In this document: one piece after another, positions 18,108 to 27,167 of the stretch
How positions within the stretch are numbered: the first letter of the stretch is position 1
Layout of the letters: the number at the start of each line of letters is the position of its first letter
Source of the DNA: Alphaproteobacteria bacterium
Lineage (GTDB): Bacteria; Pseudomonadota; Alphaproteobacteria; CACIAM-22H2
Length of the DNA: 64,000 nt
Assembly (NCBI GenBank): GCA_016124335.1
Contig: WGNX01000003.1
Coordinates: 70,747-134,746 of the forward strand
Reading direction: 5' to 3'
Translations under genes and position numbers: made by a program
Notes under the pieces: model-generated
What the model saw: only the letters and a program-made list of their open reading frames with translations
What the model was told of the DNA's origin: nothing
The model's database searches: none

Positions 18108-18641
18108 ATGGTGGCAATCATGGCTGCTGCGATCAAGGAAATCGACGCGAATACCCTCAAGTCCTGGCTCGATGCCGGCGAATGCGAACTGCTCGACGTG
18201 CGCGAGCCGGGCGAGCATGCGCGCGAGAGCATCCCGGGCGCGCGGCTCGTCCCGCTGGGCGGGCTCGACGTCGAAAAGCTGAGGCCCGCTCCGGGCCGGC
18301 GCTTCGTGCTTCATTGTGCCTCCGGCGCGCGCTCGGCGCGCGGTGCCGCACTGCTTGCGAAGGGCGGCGTTGAAGTCGCACATCTTTCGGGCGGGCTTGC
18401 GGCCTGGCGCAGTGCGGGCCTTCCGGTCTCCGAAAATCGGTCCGCACCGATCCCGGTCATGCGCCAGGTCCAGATCGTCGCCGGATCGCTTGTCCTCTTG
18501 GGCGCGATCCTCGGCGCGTTCGTTGATCCGTGGTTCTATGCGCTGAGCGCCGGGGTCGGCGCCGGGCTCCTCTTCGCGGGCGTGACGGGCTTCTGCGGCA
18601 TGGCGACGCTGCTGTCGCATCTGCCCTATAACAAGGTCTAG
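18108..18641 (+). CDS. Rhodanese-DUF2892 fusion membrane protein
   Basis: 177 residues. Residues about 5-105 form a rhodanese domain; the catalytic cysteine is in FVLHCASGARSARGA, with the CxxGxR-type active loop. The C-terminal 65 residues (VRQ-like start, then two hydrophobic helices LVLLGAILGAFVDPWFYALS and AGVGAGLLFAGVTGFCGMATLL) are DUF2892. The protein anchors sulfurtransferase activity at the inner membrane. An ATG 12 bases further on (18120) is an alternative start. This domain pair is typical of sulfide-responsive operons with Blh. Confidence 0.88.
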   Translation: MVAIMAAAIKEIDANTLKSWLDAGECELLDVREPGEHARESIPGARLVPLGGLDVEKLRPAPGRRFVLHCASGARSARGAALLAKGGVEVAHLSGGLAAWRSAGLPVSENRSAPIPVMRQVQIVAGSLVLLGAILGAFVDPWFYALSAGVGAGLLFAGVTGFCGMATLLSHLPYNKV

Positions 18642-19087
18642 TCGACCTTCCGGCCCATCGCGCGAAGCTCTTCGACGATGCGGCGTTCCTCGTCATCAAG
18701 CGCCTGCCGGTACGCATCGTAAAGGCCTGGCGGGATGTTCTCGAAGGTGCCGCGCCGGTTCTCGCGCAGCCGCGCCAGACGCCGTTCGAGGCGGAAGGCG
18801 GCCTGCGCGCGATCGTCGGGCGTACCCGCATCGAGCCGGTCGACCAGCGGGGCCAGCCGGGCCCGAAGGCGCGCGCGCATTTCCGGATCGAGCCCGCGGT
18901 CGAGAAGCGTTTCGATCTGCGAAACGAGCCGCTCGAAATCGCCCGTGACATCCGCCGGCTCACGTTCTTTGGGCGCCGGCGCCTGCGCGAGCAGCACCAG
19001 CGCCGCGAACGCGGCGGCTAGCGTCCTTTGGCGTGGTGATAGACGTGCCACAGGAACAACGCGCCGGCCGAACGGTGCGGCCGCCAT
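18638..19087 (-). CDS. Hypothetical protein with N-terminal hydrophobic segment
   Basis: At most 149 residues. I do not recognise a family. A hydrophobic stretch (LAAAFAALVLLAQAPAP) near residue 23-40 could be a signal peptide or anchor, followed by a highly charged helical region (DFERLVSQIETLLDRGLDPEMRARLRARL) and a conserved-looking GTFENIPPGLYDAYRQALDDEERRIVEELRAMG end. The start is uncertain: ATG 19087 lies 70 bases inside the preceding glycosylase gene, and the true start may be a later non-ATG codon near 19040. Confidence 0.55.
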   Translation of the reverse strand: MAAAPFGRRVVPVARLSPRQRTLAAAFAALVLLAQAPAPKEREPADVTGDFERLVSQIETLLDRGLDPEMRARLRARLAPLVDRLDAGTPDDRAQAAFRLERRLARLRENRRGTFENIPPGLYDAYRQALDDEERRIVEELRAMGRKVD

Positions 19088-19665
19088 TTCTCGCCAAGCT
19101 TGCGCAGCCGCTTTTCGTCCGGCCGCGAACGCAGCCGCTTGAGGATGCGCATCGCCTCCTGCAGCGCCAGATCGTTTGCCGGCCAGACATCCGGCCGCTG
19201 CATGGCGAAAAGAAGATAGATTTCGGCGCTCCAGCGCCCGAGGCCCTTCAGCCGCGTGATCGTCTCGATCGCCGCCTCGTCCTCGGCGGCGTGCAGTTCG
19301 TCAAAATCGAGCACGCCTTCCATGACTGCCTGCGCGAGGCCGCGCGCATAGGACGTCTTCTGCCGCGACAGGCCCATCGTGCGCAGGCGCGCGTCATCGC
19401 ACGCCAGCACGGCGTGGGGTGCAATCTCGCCGAGACCCGCTTCGAGCTTGCGCCAGATGCCGGTGGCGGCCGGCACCGACACCTGCTGGGCGACGATCGC
19501 GCGCATGAAACCCTCGAAACCCGAGGGACGCACGCGCGGCGACGGCAGGCCGATGCGCGCCAGCCATTCCGCCACGTCGGCATCCGACGCGGCGAGCGCC
19601 TTCATCGATTTTGCAATGGCGCGCTTGGCCCGTGCTTCGGTCGAGGCTTGCAGCTGTGGAGGCAA
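19018..19665 (-). CDS. DNA-3-methyladenine glycosylase II-like (HhH-GPD superfamily)
   Basis: 215 residues, the size of the compact AlkA-like glycosylases without the N-terminal TBP-like domain. The substrate pocket region FEGFMRAIVAQQVSVPAA is followed by the helix-hairpin-helix LKGLGRWSAEIYLLFAM and the catalytic aspartate in WPANDLALQEAM. It excises alkylated purines such as 3-methyladenine from DNA. No ada or alkB lies adjacent, so inducible adaptive control is not indicated. Confidence 0.92.
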   Translation of the reverse strand: MPPQLQASTEARAKRAIAKSMKALAASDADVAEWLARIGLPSPRVRPSGFEGFMRAIVAQQVSVPAATGIWRKLEAGLGEIAPHAVLACDDARLRTMGLSRQKTSYARGLAQAVMEGVLDFDELHAAEDEAAIETITRLKGLGRWSAEIYLLFAMQRPDVWPANDLALQEAMRILKRLRSRPDEKRLRKLGEKWRPHRSAGALFLWHVYHHAKGR

Positions 19666-19678
19666 GGCAGACCTTCGT

Positions 19679-20797
19679 TCAGGCGACCGGCTGGTGGGCG
19701 AGCGACTGCGTCAGCGTGGAAAGTCGGGCGAGAAGATAGTCGGCCGTGTCCGGATCGGCGTCCTCGACCTTGGTCAGCACGCGCTCGATCATCCGGCGGC
19801 GATATCGCTCGCGATCCGCCGGGCCGCCGTCGTAGCTCGTCTCCAGCGCCACTTCGAGTGCCGCGCGCACGGCCGGGTAGAGATCGAGCGGCATGTAGGC
19901 GCGTTCGTAGACGTATTTGAGGCCGCCGACCGGATCGTAGATGAGCTGGCGCGCACGCTCGATGGGGATGTTCGCGCGCTTGGCAAGCCCGTGCTCGAAC
20001 AGGAAAAGATCGCCCATGCACAGCGCGCGGATGACGAGGCCGGGATCGAGCCGGCCGGTGGAATGAAGATGTGTCGCCAGACGCGCCACATCCTCTTCCT
20101 GCGACGACATCGAGGAATCGACCGTGGCGATCTCGCGCGCATGCATGGCGAGATCGGCCGCCATCTCGCTCGTCATGTCGGGGCGCTCGAGCAGACGCTC
20201 GCGGATCCGTTCGGAGGCAAGATTATAGAGCTTCTCGAGAACGCGCAGCGGAACGCTGCGGCGCGCGACGAGCTTCGTCTGCACCGCATCGGACTTGCCG
20301 TGCCGGTCGACCAGCCGTTCGACCGTGGCATCCGACATCCGGGCACCCGCGTTGCCGGCGAGCGTCGCAGCCACCTTTTCGTCGCCATGCTCCACGAGCT
20401 TGGCGGCGACGGCATCGGACACGCTCTTGCGACCGGCGATGGCAACCTGCTTTGCCTGTCCTTGCGAGGCGACGATCTCCATCAGGTCTTCGTCGGAGAA
20501 CGCCTCGCTTTCCAGAAGCATCGGCGTTGCGACCTGATCGATGTCGCGCGCCAGTTTCATGGCGAGACCGGCGGGAAGAAGGCTTGCGTCCTTCAGATGG
20601 TCGCTCAGCGCCTTGCGCACGGCGACGACCGCATCCTCGGCCAGAACCCGCAGCAGCTTTTCGGCCTCGACGCGCGCGGCCGCCGTCAGCGAACCCGCCT
20701 TCCATGTCGACGCGACCTTGCCGATCGCCGCCACGCGCCCCTGCGCGGACGGATCGGCGGCAAGCCGCTCAAGATCCTCTTTCGAGAGTTCGGACAT
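19679..20797 (-). CDS. DUF2336 domain protein
   Basis: 372 residues, helical and HEAT-like throughout, with the DUF2336 core (DEDLMEIVASQGQAKQVAIAGRKSVSDAVAAKLVEHGDEKVAATLAGN). This alphaproteobacterial family has no assigned activity. A short 13-base gap separates it from the glycosylase gene downstream, suggesting one transcript. It diverges from the soeA-like gene; the 145 bases between them hold the soe promoter. Confidence 0.85.
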   Translation of the reverse strand: MSELSKEDLERLAADPSAQGRVAAIGKVASTWKAGSLTAAARVEAEKLLRVLAEDAVVAVRKALSDHLKDASLLPAGLAMKLARDIDQVATPMLLESEAFSDEDLMEIVASQGQAKQVAIAGRKSVSDAVAAKLVEHGDEKVAATLAGNAGARMSDATVERLVDRHGKSDAVQTKLVARRSVPLRVLEKLYNLASERIRERLLERPDMTSEMAADLAMHAREIATVDSSMSSQEEDVARLATHLHSTGRLDPGLVIRALCMGDLFLFEHGLAKRANIPIERARQLIYDPVGGLKYVYERAYMPLDLYPAVRAALEVALETSYDGGPADRERYRRRMIERVLTKVEDADPDTADYLLARLSTLTQSLAHQPVA

Positions 20798-20874
20798 GGA
20801 TTACCGGATGAGCTTTCCTTGCGTTCCCATGAAGGATGCACCCGCCAAAGGCCGGACGCAACCCTTTGACACGT

Positions 20875-20903
20875 TTGACTATCGGCAAGCCCGATCCTAC
20901 AAG
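20875..20903 (+). promoter_or_regulatory. Candidate promoter of the soeABC-like operon
   Basis: TTGACT (20875-20880), a 17-base spacer and TACAAG (20898-20903) form a plausible sigma-70 promoter about 40 bases upstream of the start. A second TTTGAC precedes it directly (20865-20870), giving a 9-base direct repeat that might be a regulator half-site. Confidence 0.4.
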
Positions 20904-20942
20904 GGTTTGCCGGTCGCGACGAAGCGGGAGGAACGGCAATTC

Positions 20943-23795
20943 ATGCCGATGGACGGAAGTTTGGACCCGCAGATCGACACCTCGCCGAAAGTCTCCGACG
21001 AGGTCAAATGCACCACCTGCTACATGTGCGCGTGCCGCTGCGGCATCCGCGTGCATCTGCGCGACGGCCGCATCCGCTATATCGAAGGCAACAAGAATCA
21101 CCCGGTCAACCGCGGCGTGCTGTGCGCCAAGGGGTCGGCCGGGATCATGAACCATTACAGCCCGGCGCGGCTGACTGCGCCGCTGAAGCGCGTGGGCGAA
21201 CGTGGCGCGGGCGAGTTTCAGGAAATTTCGTGGGACGAAGCGCTGGGCCTCGCCACGAAATGGCTTGGCGACATCCGCGCCGATGACCCCAAGAAGCTCG
21301 CCTTCTTCACCGGTCGCGACCAGAGCCAGTCGCTCACCGGCTGGTGGGCCAACCAGTTCGGCACGCCAAACTTCGCGGCACATGGCGGATTCTGCTCGGT
21401 CAACATGGCGGCGGCCGGGCTCTATTCGATCGGCGGTTCGTTCTGGGAATTCGGCGAGCCGGACTGGGAGCACGCGCGCTATTTCATGCTCTTCGGCGTC
21501 GCCGAGGATCACGACAGCAATCCGATCAAGGCGGGCCTTTCAAAACTCAAGGCGAACGGCGCCAAGTTCGTTTCGATCAATCCGGTGAAGACCGGCTATC
21601 AGGCCGTGGCCGACGAATGGCTCGGCATCCGGCCCGGCACTGACGGGCTGTTCGTGCTGTCGCTTGTCCACGAGTTGCTGAAGGCCGACCGGATCGATCT
21701 CGAATTCCTCGTGCGCTACACGAACGCGCCCTGGCTCGTGCGCGAGGACGACGGCCTGGTCGTGCGCGACGCTGCGGGAAATCCGCAATGCTGGGACAGC
21801 CGCACGAACGCGCTGGCAAGCGCGCTCGACGCCGACGTGGTGCCGAAGCTCGTCGGCGGGTTCACGCTGCCCGACGGGCGGCACGCGAGCCCGGTCTTCG
21901 AACACATCGCCGCGCGCTATCTGGCGCCGGACTATGCGCCCGAGGCCGTGGAGGCGCGCTGCGGCGTTCCCGCCGCCACGATCAGGCGTATTGCCGCCGA
22001 ACTAGCGCACGCCGCGTTCGAACAGCAGGTGGTGATCGAACAGCCCTGGACCGACTGGGCCGGCCGCCGGCACGAGCGCATGATCGGGCGGCCCGTCTCG
22101 ATGCACGCGATGCGCGGGATATCCGCGCATTCGAACGGCTTCCAGACCTGCCGTGCGATCCACCTCCTCCAGATGATGCTCGGCGCCATCGATACGCCCG
22201 GCTCGTGGCGCTACAAGGCGCCCTTCCCGCGTCCGGTGCCGCCCGGCCCCAAGCCCACCGGCAAGCCCGCGCAGATCAACCCCGGCAAACCGATGGGCGG
22301 CATGCCGCTGGGCTTCACGCTGGGACCCGAAGACCTGCTGCTCGACGACGACGGCAGGCCCACGCGCATCGACAAGGCCTATTCCTGGGAAGCGCCCGTC
22401 GCCGCGCACGGCCTCATGCACATGGTCATCGCCAATGCATGGAAGGGCGATCCGTACCCCATCGATACGCTGTTCATGTACATGGCGAACATGGCGTGGA
22501 ACTCTTCGATGAACTCGGCCGAGACCGCGCACATGCTGACCGACAAGGGTGCGGACGGGAACTACAAGATCCCGCACATCATCTATTCCGACGCGTTCTA
22601 TTCCGAGACGGTCGCCTATGCCGACCTGATCCTGCCCGACACGACGTATCTGGAGCGGTGGGACTGCATCTCGCTGCTCGACCGCCCCATCGGATCCGCG
22701 GAAGGGCCGGGCGATGCGATCCGCCAGCCGGTCGTGAAGCCCGACCGCGACGTGCGCCCCTTCCAGGACGTGCTGATCGATCTCGCCGTGCGGCTGAAGC
22801 TGCCGGGCTTTACCAACGCCGACGGCGCGGCGAAATTCCCCGGCGGTTACGCCGACTACATCGTCAATCACGAGCGCAAGCCCGGCGTAGGCCCGCTCGC
22901 CGGTTTCCGCGGCGCCGACGGGTCCAAGTCCGGCGTCGGCGAGCCGAACCCGAAGCAGCTCGAGCGCTATGTCGAAAACGGCGCCTTCTGGCGCCATCAT
23001 CTCGAGCCCGACCAGCTTTATTTCAAGCATGCGAACAAGGGTTATCTCGAGGCCGCAGTGAAGCTCGGGCTTCTCGACAAGCCCGACCAGATCGTCCTGC
23101 ATCTCTATTCCGAGCCGCTGCAGAAGTTCCGCAACGCCGCGCGCGGCATCGGGCCGATCGCCGCACCGGCCGAACATCGCGAACGCATCGAGCGCCACTT
23201 CGATCCGCTGCCGGTCTGGCATCCGACATTCGAGGGCGAGCAGGTCGACACGGCCGCGTTCCCGCTGCACGCGGTCACGCAGCGCCCGATGGCGATGTAC
23301 CATTCGTGGGGCTCGCAGAACGCGTGGCTGCGCCAGATCCACACGCAGAACCGGCTCTACATGAACGCGGCAACGGCCGCGAAGCTGGGCCTTGCCGACG
23401 ACGACTGGGCGTGGATCACCTCGCATCACGGCCGCGTCAAGGCGCAGATCCGCACGATGGAAGGCGTCAACGCCGATACGGTGTGGACGTGGAACGCCAT
23501 CGGCAAGCGCGCGGGCACGTGGGGCCTCGACAAGGACGTGCCGGAAGCGACCAAGGGCTTCCTGCTCAATCACCTGATTTCCGAACTGCTGCCGGAAAAA
23601 CACGGCTACCGCTATTCGAATTCCGACCCGATCACCGGGCAGGCCGCCTGGTACGACCTGCGCGTTCGCGTCGAGAAGGCGGACCGGGCCGAATGGGGCG
23701 AAACCTCGCCGCAGCTTCCGGAAATCGCCAGGCCGAAAGGCACCTCGCCCTCGCCCGAAATCCTGCGCTACGGCGCACAGTGGAAATCGAAATGA
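20943..23795 (+). CDS. soeA: Molybdopterin oxidoreductase, probable sulfite dehydrogenase catalytic subunit SoeA
   Basis: 950 residues from ATG 20943, with GGAGGAAC upstream. The [4Fe-4S] ligands are Cys26, Cys29, Cys33 and Cys61 (CYMCACRC ... GVLCAKG). Cys151 in AHGGFCSVNMAAAG is the likely molybdenum ligand, as in polysulfide/thiosulfate reductases. There is no twin-arginine signal, so the enzyme is cytoplasmic, unlike DmsA or PsrA. With an FeS subunit and a DmsC-type membrane subunit directly downstream, this matches SoeABC, which oxidises sulfite to sulfate and passes electrons to quinone. The nearby ETHE1-like and rhodanese genes would generate sulfite. The substrate is an inference from context and localisation. 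Confidence 0.82.
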   Translation: MPMDGSLDPQIDTSPKVSDEVKCTTCYMCACRCGIRVHLRDGRIRYIEGNKNHPVNRGVLCAKGSAGIMNHYSPARLTAPLKRVGERGAGEFQEISWDEALGLATKWLGDIRADDPKKLAFFTGRDQSQSLTGWWANQFGTPNFAAHGGFCSVNMAAAGLYSIGGSFWEFGEPDWEHARYFMLFGVAEDHDSNPIKAGLSKLKANGAKFVSINPVKTGYQAVADEWLGIRPGTDGLFVLSLVHELLKADRIDLEFLVRYTNAPWLVREDDGLVVRDAAGNPQCWDSRTNALASALDADVVPKLVGGFTLPDGRHASPVFEHIAARYLAPDYAPEAVEARCGVPAATIRRIAAELAHAAFEQQVVIEQPWTDWAGRRHERMIGRPVSMHAMRGISAHSNGFQTCRAIHLLQMMLGAIDTPGSWRYKAPFPRPVPPGPKPTGKPAQINPGKPMGGMPLGFTLGPEDLLLDDDGRPTRIDKAYSWEAPVAAHGLMHMVIANAWKGDPYPIDTLFMYMANMAWNSSMNSAETAHMLTDKGADGNYKIPHIIYSDAFYSETVAYADLILPDTTYLERWDCISLLDRPIGSAEGPGDAIRQPVVKPDRDVRPFQDVLIDLAVRLKLPGFTNADGAAKFPGGYADYIVNHERKPGVGPLAGFRGADGSKSGVGEPNPKQLERYVENGAFWRHHLEPDQLYFKHANKGYLEAAVKLGLLDKPDQIVLHLYSEPLQKFRNAARGIGPIAAPAEHRERIERHFDPLPVWHPTFEGEQVDTAAFPLHAVTQRPMAMYHSWGSQNAWLRQIHTQNRLYMNAATAAKLGLADDDWAWITSHHGRVKAQIRTMEGVNADTVWTWNAIGKRAGTWGLDKDVPEATKGFLLNHLISELLPEKHGYRYSNSDPITGQAAWYDLRVRVEKADRAEWGETSPQLPEIARPKGTSPSPEILRYGAQWKSK

Positions 23796-24547
23796 CCAGC
23801 CTTCCCGCCCCCGTCGCCGGTGCGAAGAAACTCGGCCTCGTCATCGATCTCGACACGTGCGTGGGCTGCCACGCCTGCGCGGTGAACTGCAAGGAATGGA
23901 ACACCGGCGGGCATTCCGCCCCGTTGCCGGATTTCGATCCCTACGGCGCCAATGTCTCGGGCGTCTGGTTCAACCGCATCCACACGTTCGAGGCCGGCGA
24001 AGGCCCCGACAGCCGGACCGTCCATTTCCCGAAATCCTGCCTCCACTGCGAGACACCCGCCTGCGTCACGGTCTGCCCGACCGGTGCCAGCTACAAGCGG
24101 GCGGAGGACGGCATCGTGCTGGTCAACGCCGACACCTGCATCGGCTGCAAGCTATGCTCGTGGGCCTGCCCCTATGGCGCGCGCGAGTTCGATGCCGACG
24201 AAGGCGTGATGAAGAAGTGCACGCTTTGCATCGACCGCATCTACAACGAAAATCTCGACGAGGCCGATCGCGTGCCCGCCTGCGTGTCGACCTGTCCGGC
24301 AAGTGCACGCCATTTCGGCGACCTGGGCGACCCGAATTCGGATGTCTCGAAGCTGGTCGAGGAGCGCGGCGGCTATGCGCTGATGCCCGAAATGGAGTAC
24401 GCGCCGGTCAACCGCTACCTCCCGCCGCGCCCGGCAAAGACCGCACCCGGCTGCACGGGAGCGTCGGCCGCTCTCGAACGGCCCACCGCGGCCGGCGACG
24501 GCACGCATCCGCTGCTGCGCTGGATGGACCGGCTGCTTTCCCGCTGA
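23792..24547 (+). CDS. soeB: 4Fe-4S ferredoxin subunit, probable SoeB
   Basis: 251 residues; the ATG overlaps the soeA stop (ATGA). Four cysteine clusters carry electrons from molybdenum to the membrane subunit: CVGCHACAVNC, CLHCETPACVTVCP, CIGCKLCSWACPYG, and CTLC with CVSTCP. This is the DmsB/PsrB/SoeB architecture. The N-terminal VIDLDTCVGCHACAVNCKEWN is very close to the family pattern. No signal peptide is seen, which agrees with a cytoplasmic complex. Confidence 0.88.
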   Translation: MTSLPAPVAGAKKLGLVIDLDTCVGCHACAVNCKEWNTGGHSAPLPDFDPYGANVSGVWFNRIHTFEAGEGPDSRTVHFPKSCLHCETPACVTVCPTGASYKRAEDGIVLVNADTCIGCKLCSWACPYGAREFDADEGVMKKCTLCIDRIYNENLDEADRVPACVSTCPASARHFGDLGDPNSDVSKLVEERGGYALMPEMEYAPVNRYLPPRPAKTAPGCTGASAALERPTAAGDGTHPLLRWMDRLLSR

Positions 24548-24560
24548 AGACACGACAACG

Positions 24561-25511
24561 ATGAACCCCGCTTTTTCCGTCATATTCTTCACGACCGCCT
24601 CGGGCGCCGGCTACGGCCTGCTCTTCCTCACGGCGATTGCCAACGCGCTTGGCTTCATCCCGTCGTCCGGGTGGTTCGCGGTGATGACGCTGGGGCCGGC
24701 GACGGCGCTGATCGTCTCGGGCCTGCTTGCCTCCACGTTCCATCTGGGCCATCCCGAACGCGCGTGGCGCGCGCTGTCGCAATGGCGCAGTTCTTGGCTG
24801 AGCCGCGAAGGAATCGCGGCGGTGCTGACCTTCGTGCCGCTCGCGATCTTCGGCGTCGCGTGGGCGTTCTTCGGAAGGACGCAAGGCTGGTACGCGATCG
24901 CCGGTCTCGCCGCCGCCGCGGGTGCGGTGGTCACCGTGTTCACGACCGCGATGATCTACCGCTCGCTGAGGACGATCCGGCGCTGGCACAATCGCTGGGT
25001 CGTGCCGAACTATCTCGCGCATGCGCTGTCGACGGGCGCCGTGCTGCTCCATGCGGCCGCACAGGCGTGGGGCGAGCCGCAGGCGGTCGTCGCGGTCGTG
25101 GCGTTTGCCGCGGTCGCGTTCGCGGCCTACGTGAAGGATCGGTACTGGAAATTCATCGACACGACGAAATCCGGCTCGACCCCGGAAACGGCGACCGGCC
25201 TGGGTGCACGCGGAAAAGTGCGCCTGCTCGACCCCCCGCACGCGACCGAGAACTATCTCCAGCAGGAGATGGGCTACAAGCTCGCGCGCAAGCACTCTGA
25301 AAAGCTGCGCACGATGGTCCGCTGGTTCGCCTTCGGCTTTCCGGCCGCGTTCACGGCGACGGCACCGGTCTTCGCAGGCAGCCTGCTGGGTGCCGCACTT
25401 TCGCTGCTCGCGGTCATTTTCGCGATCGGCGGAACGCTGATCGAGCGCTGGCTGTTCTTCGCCGAAGCGAAGCACGCCGTGACGCTCTATTACGGCGCGC
25501 GGGAAGCCTGA
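24561..25511 (+). CDS. soeC: DmsC/NrfD-type membrane subunit, probable SoeC
   Basis: 316 residues with about eight hydrophobic segments, beginning FSVIFFTTASGAGYGLLFLTAIANALG, the typical DmsC start. HLGHPERAWRALSQWRSSWLSREGI is the conserved DmsC loop. It anchors the complex in the inner membrane and exchanges electrons with the quinone pool. It lies 13 bases after soeB with its own start, so one operon. The segment between helices 6 and 7 is a hydrophilic cytoplasmic loop. Confidence 0.88.
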   Translation: MNPAFSVIFFTTASGAGYGLLFLTAIANALGFIPSSGWFAVMTLGPATALIVSGLLASTFHLGHPERAWRALSQWRSSWLSREGIAAVLTFVPLAIFGVAWAFFGRTQGWYAIAGLAAAAGAVVTVFTTAMIYRSLRTIRRWHNRWVVPNYLAHALSTGAVLLHAAAQAWGEPQAVVAVVAFAAVAFAAYVKDRYWKFIDTTKSGSTPETATGLGARGKVRLLDPPHATENYLQQEMGYKLARKHSEKLRTMVRWFAFGFPAAFTATAPVFAGSLLGAALSLLAVIFAIGGTLIERWLFFAEAKHAVTLYYGAREA

Positions 25512-25521
25512 CGCGTCAGGC
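25506..25521. terminator. Perfect palindrome over two convergent stop codons
   Basis: GCCTGACGCGTCAGGC is a 16-base perfect palindrome that contains the soeC stop (25509-25511) and the amidohydrolase stop on the opposite strand (25516-25518). It can form a short hairpin on either transcript but has no T tract. Confidence 0.35.
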
Positions 25522-27015
25522 CGGCAGGCAGTCGAGCCGGCGGCGGATGTGGCAGCCGGCGCGGCCGTGCGCCACGCAGAAAGCACCCACGAAATCGTGA
25601 ACCGAGGCGCCGGTCTGCCGGATGCGTTCGTTTGCCGCATCGAGGCGCGCGGCAGCCGCCTCCGCCTCGCGGCGCAGCTTCGCCTCGTCGAGCGTCAGCA
25701 GCTTTCCGTCGGCGAATACCATGCGCCCGCCGATCATCACCTTGTCGACCGCAGACCCGGACTCGCCGAACACCATCTGCACCGTCGGGCTGCGTAACGG
25801 CACGTATTGCGGCTGGTCGAGACGCAGGAACACGATGTCGGCCGCGAAGCCGGGCGCAATGCGGCCCAGCTTGTCGAAGCCGAGAAGCCGGGCACTGCCG
25901 GCCGTCGCGGCTTCGAACGCCTCGCGTGCGGTGATCCAGCGCCCGTATTCCGGCCCCTGCATGCGCGAAAGATAGGCGGCAAGCCGCGCAGCCTCGAAGA
26001 TGTTCTGGCCGTCGCCGGTGTTCGAACCGTCGGTGCCGATGCCGACCTCGATGCCGGCATCGATCATCTCGCGCATTGCCGCGATGCCCGAACCCAGACG
26101 CAGGTTGCTGCCCGGATTGTGCGCGATGCGCCCGCCGCGCTGGGCGATCAGGTCCATGTCGAGCCGGTCGATCCAGATGCCGTGTGCGCCGCTGAATTTG
26201 GACCCGAGCACGCCCAGCGCGTCGAGATGCGCGGTCATGCTCTTGCCGTATTTCGCGCGCGAGAGCACCGCCTGCACCTTGGTTTCGGCGAGATGCGTCT
26301 GGAACGGGATGTCGAACTCGCGCGCCATCCGCGCGCACGCCACGATGAATTCGTCCGAACAGTGCAGCGGGATCGTCGGCGCGATGGCCGGCCGCACGTA
26401 GTCGCGATCGAACGGCCAGTCGGCGAACAACGGCCGGATATTCGCAAGGCTCGTCTCGAACGGCGCCATCGCGATTCCGGCCAGGTAACCGCGCTGCGGC
26501 TCGGGGATCGCATCGAGCAGGCCCGGCAGCGCCTGATAGAGCGTTCGGTCGGCCAGCATGGGCGCCACGACGGCGCGCATCCCGATTTCGGCATAGGCCT
26601 GTGCCACCGCGCGCACGCCTTCGGCCGAAGGGGCCGGAAATTCCACGAACAGGTCAAAGCCGGCCGTGCAGCCGCGCCGGATCATCTCTGCCGCGGAAAG
26701 GGCCGCACTCAGATACTTGTCTTCGATGGTGCGCTGGCCGTTGATGGCGCCGGCCGCGTTGAGGAACAGCTCGAGCGGCACCTTGTCGCCCACGGCCCCG
26801 CGCCCAAGCCCGCCATGCGCATGCGTGTGCGCGTTGACGAGCCCCGGCACCAGCAGCCGGTCGGATGCATCGACGACGGCGGCACCGGGCGGCTCGATCG
26901 TGCCCGGCGCGCCGATTTCCGCGATCGAGCCGCAGACGATCGCGATATCGACCGGGTCGGCGCGGTCGGCCGCCACATCCAGAACACGCCCGCCGCGAAG
27001 GACTGTGGTTGCCAT
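25516..27015 (-). CDS. Amidohydrolase of the MtaD/SSNA/AtzA type
   Basis: 499 residues from ATG 27015; an in-frame TTG lies nine bases upstream. It has the metal-dependent amidohydrolase barrel ligands: His66 and His68 in NAHTHAHGG, then HLAET, HGIWID and the catalytic Asp in GIGTDGSNTGDGQN. NPGSNLRLGSGIA matches the purine/pterin/triazine aminohydrolase group (8-oxoguanine deaminase, 5-methylthioadenosine deaminase, atrazine chlorohydrolase). The exact substrate is not predictable. The C-terminal 50 residues, with a cysteine-containing GAFCVAHGRAGCHIRRR tail, extend past the usual end of the family and have no obvious role. Confidence 0.85.
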   Translation of the reverse strand: MATTVLRGGRVLDVAADRADPVDIAIVCGSIAEIGAPGTIEPPGAAVVDASDRLLVPGLVNAHTHAHGGLGRGAVGDKVPLELFLNAAGAINGQRTIEDKYLSAALSAAEMIRRGCTAGFDLFVEFPAPSAEGVRAVAQAYAEIGMRAVVAPMLADRTLYQALPGLLDAIPEPQRGYLAGIAMAPFETSLANIRPLFADWPFDRDYVRPAIAPTIPLHCSDEFIVACARMAREFDIPFQTHLAETKVQAVLSRAKYGKSMTAHLDALGVLGSKFSGAHGIWIDRLDMDLIAQRGGRIAHNPGSNLRLGSGIAAMREMIDAGIEVGIGTDGSNTGDGQNIFEAARLAAYLSRMQGPEYGRWITAREAFEAATAGSARLLGFDKLGRIAPGFAADIVFLRLDQPQYVPLRSPTVQMVFGESGSAVDKVMIGGRMVFADGKLLTLDEAKLRREAEAAAARLDAANERIRQTGASVHDFVGAFCVAHGRAGCHIRRRLDCLPA

Positions 27016-27095
27016 TTCCGTCAAACCCCGACCCTCTGCCTTGCGGGAGACAATATCGCGCCTGCTAGATGCATTTCGAGTGCCGAACCGGGCGG

Positions 27096-27124
27096 TTGAC
27101 GGTTCGCCCCGTGTCCGATAGAAA
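27096..27124 (+). promoter_or_regulatory. Candidate promoter of the leuA leader
   Basis: TTGACG (27096-27101), a 17-base spacer and TAGAAA (27119-27124). The predicted start at about 27131 falls one base before the leader-peptide ATG. No Shine-Dalgarno is present upstream of that ATG, so the leader peptide would be translated from a leaderless message, which alphaproteobacteria can do. Confidence 0.45.
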
Positions 27125-27131
27125 CGGTGCC

Positions 27132-27167
27132 ATGTTCCGCAGGCTCGACGCGCTTCGACTTATCTGA
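27132..27167 (+). CDS. leuL: Putative leucine leader peptide of leuA (11 residues)
   Basis: ATG at 27132 encodes MFRRLDALRLI followed by TGA. Three of eleven codons are leucine (CTC, CTT, CTT), and two Leu codons lie in the last four. The open frame ends one base before a strong hairpin begins. Ribosome stalling at the Leu codons under leucine shortage would change which downstream stem forms, the classic attenuation logic known for leuA leaders in proteobacteria. Its function is inferred from position and composition. Confidence 0.6.
   Translation: MFRRLDALRLI

Noticed and set aside
20541..20942. Longer N-terminus for the molybdo-subunit
   Set aside because: It would run through the DUF2336 gene on the other strand and its own promoter; ATG 20943 with GGAGG fits the family start.
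20943..25511. DMSO reductase DmsABC
   Set aside because: The catalytic subunit has no twin-arginine signal and a Cys rather than Ser at the likely Mo-ligand position, unlike DmsA.
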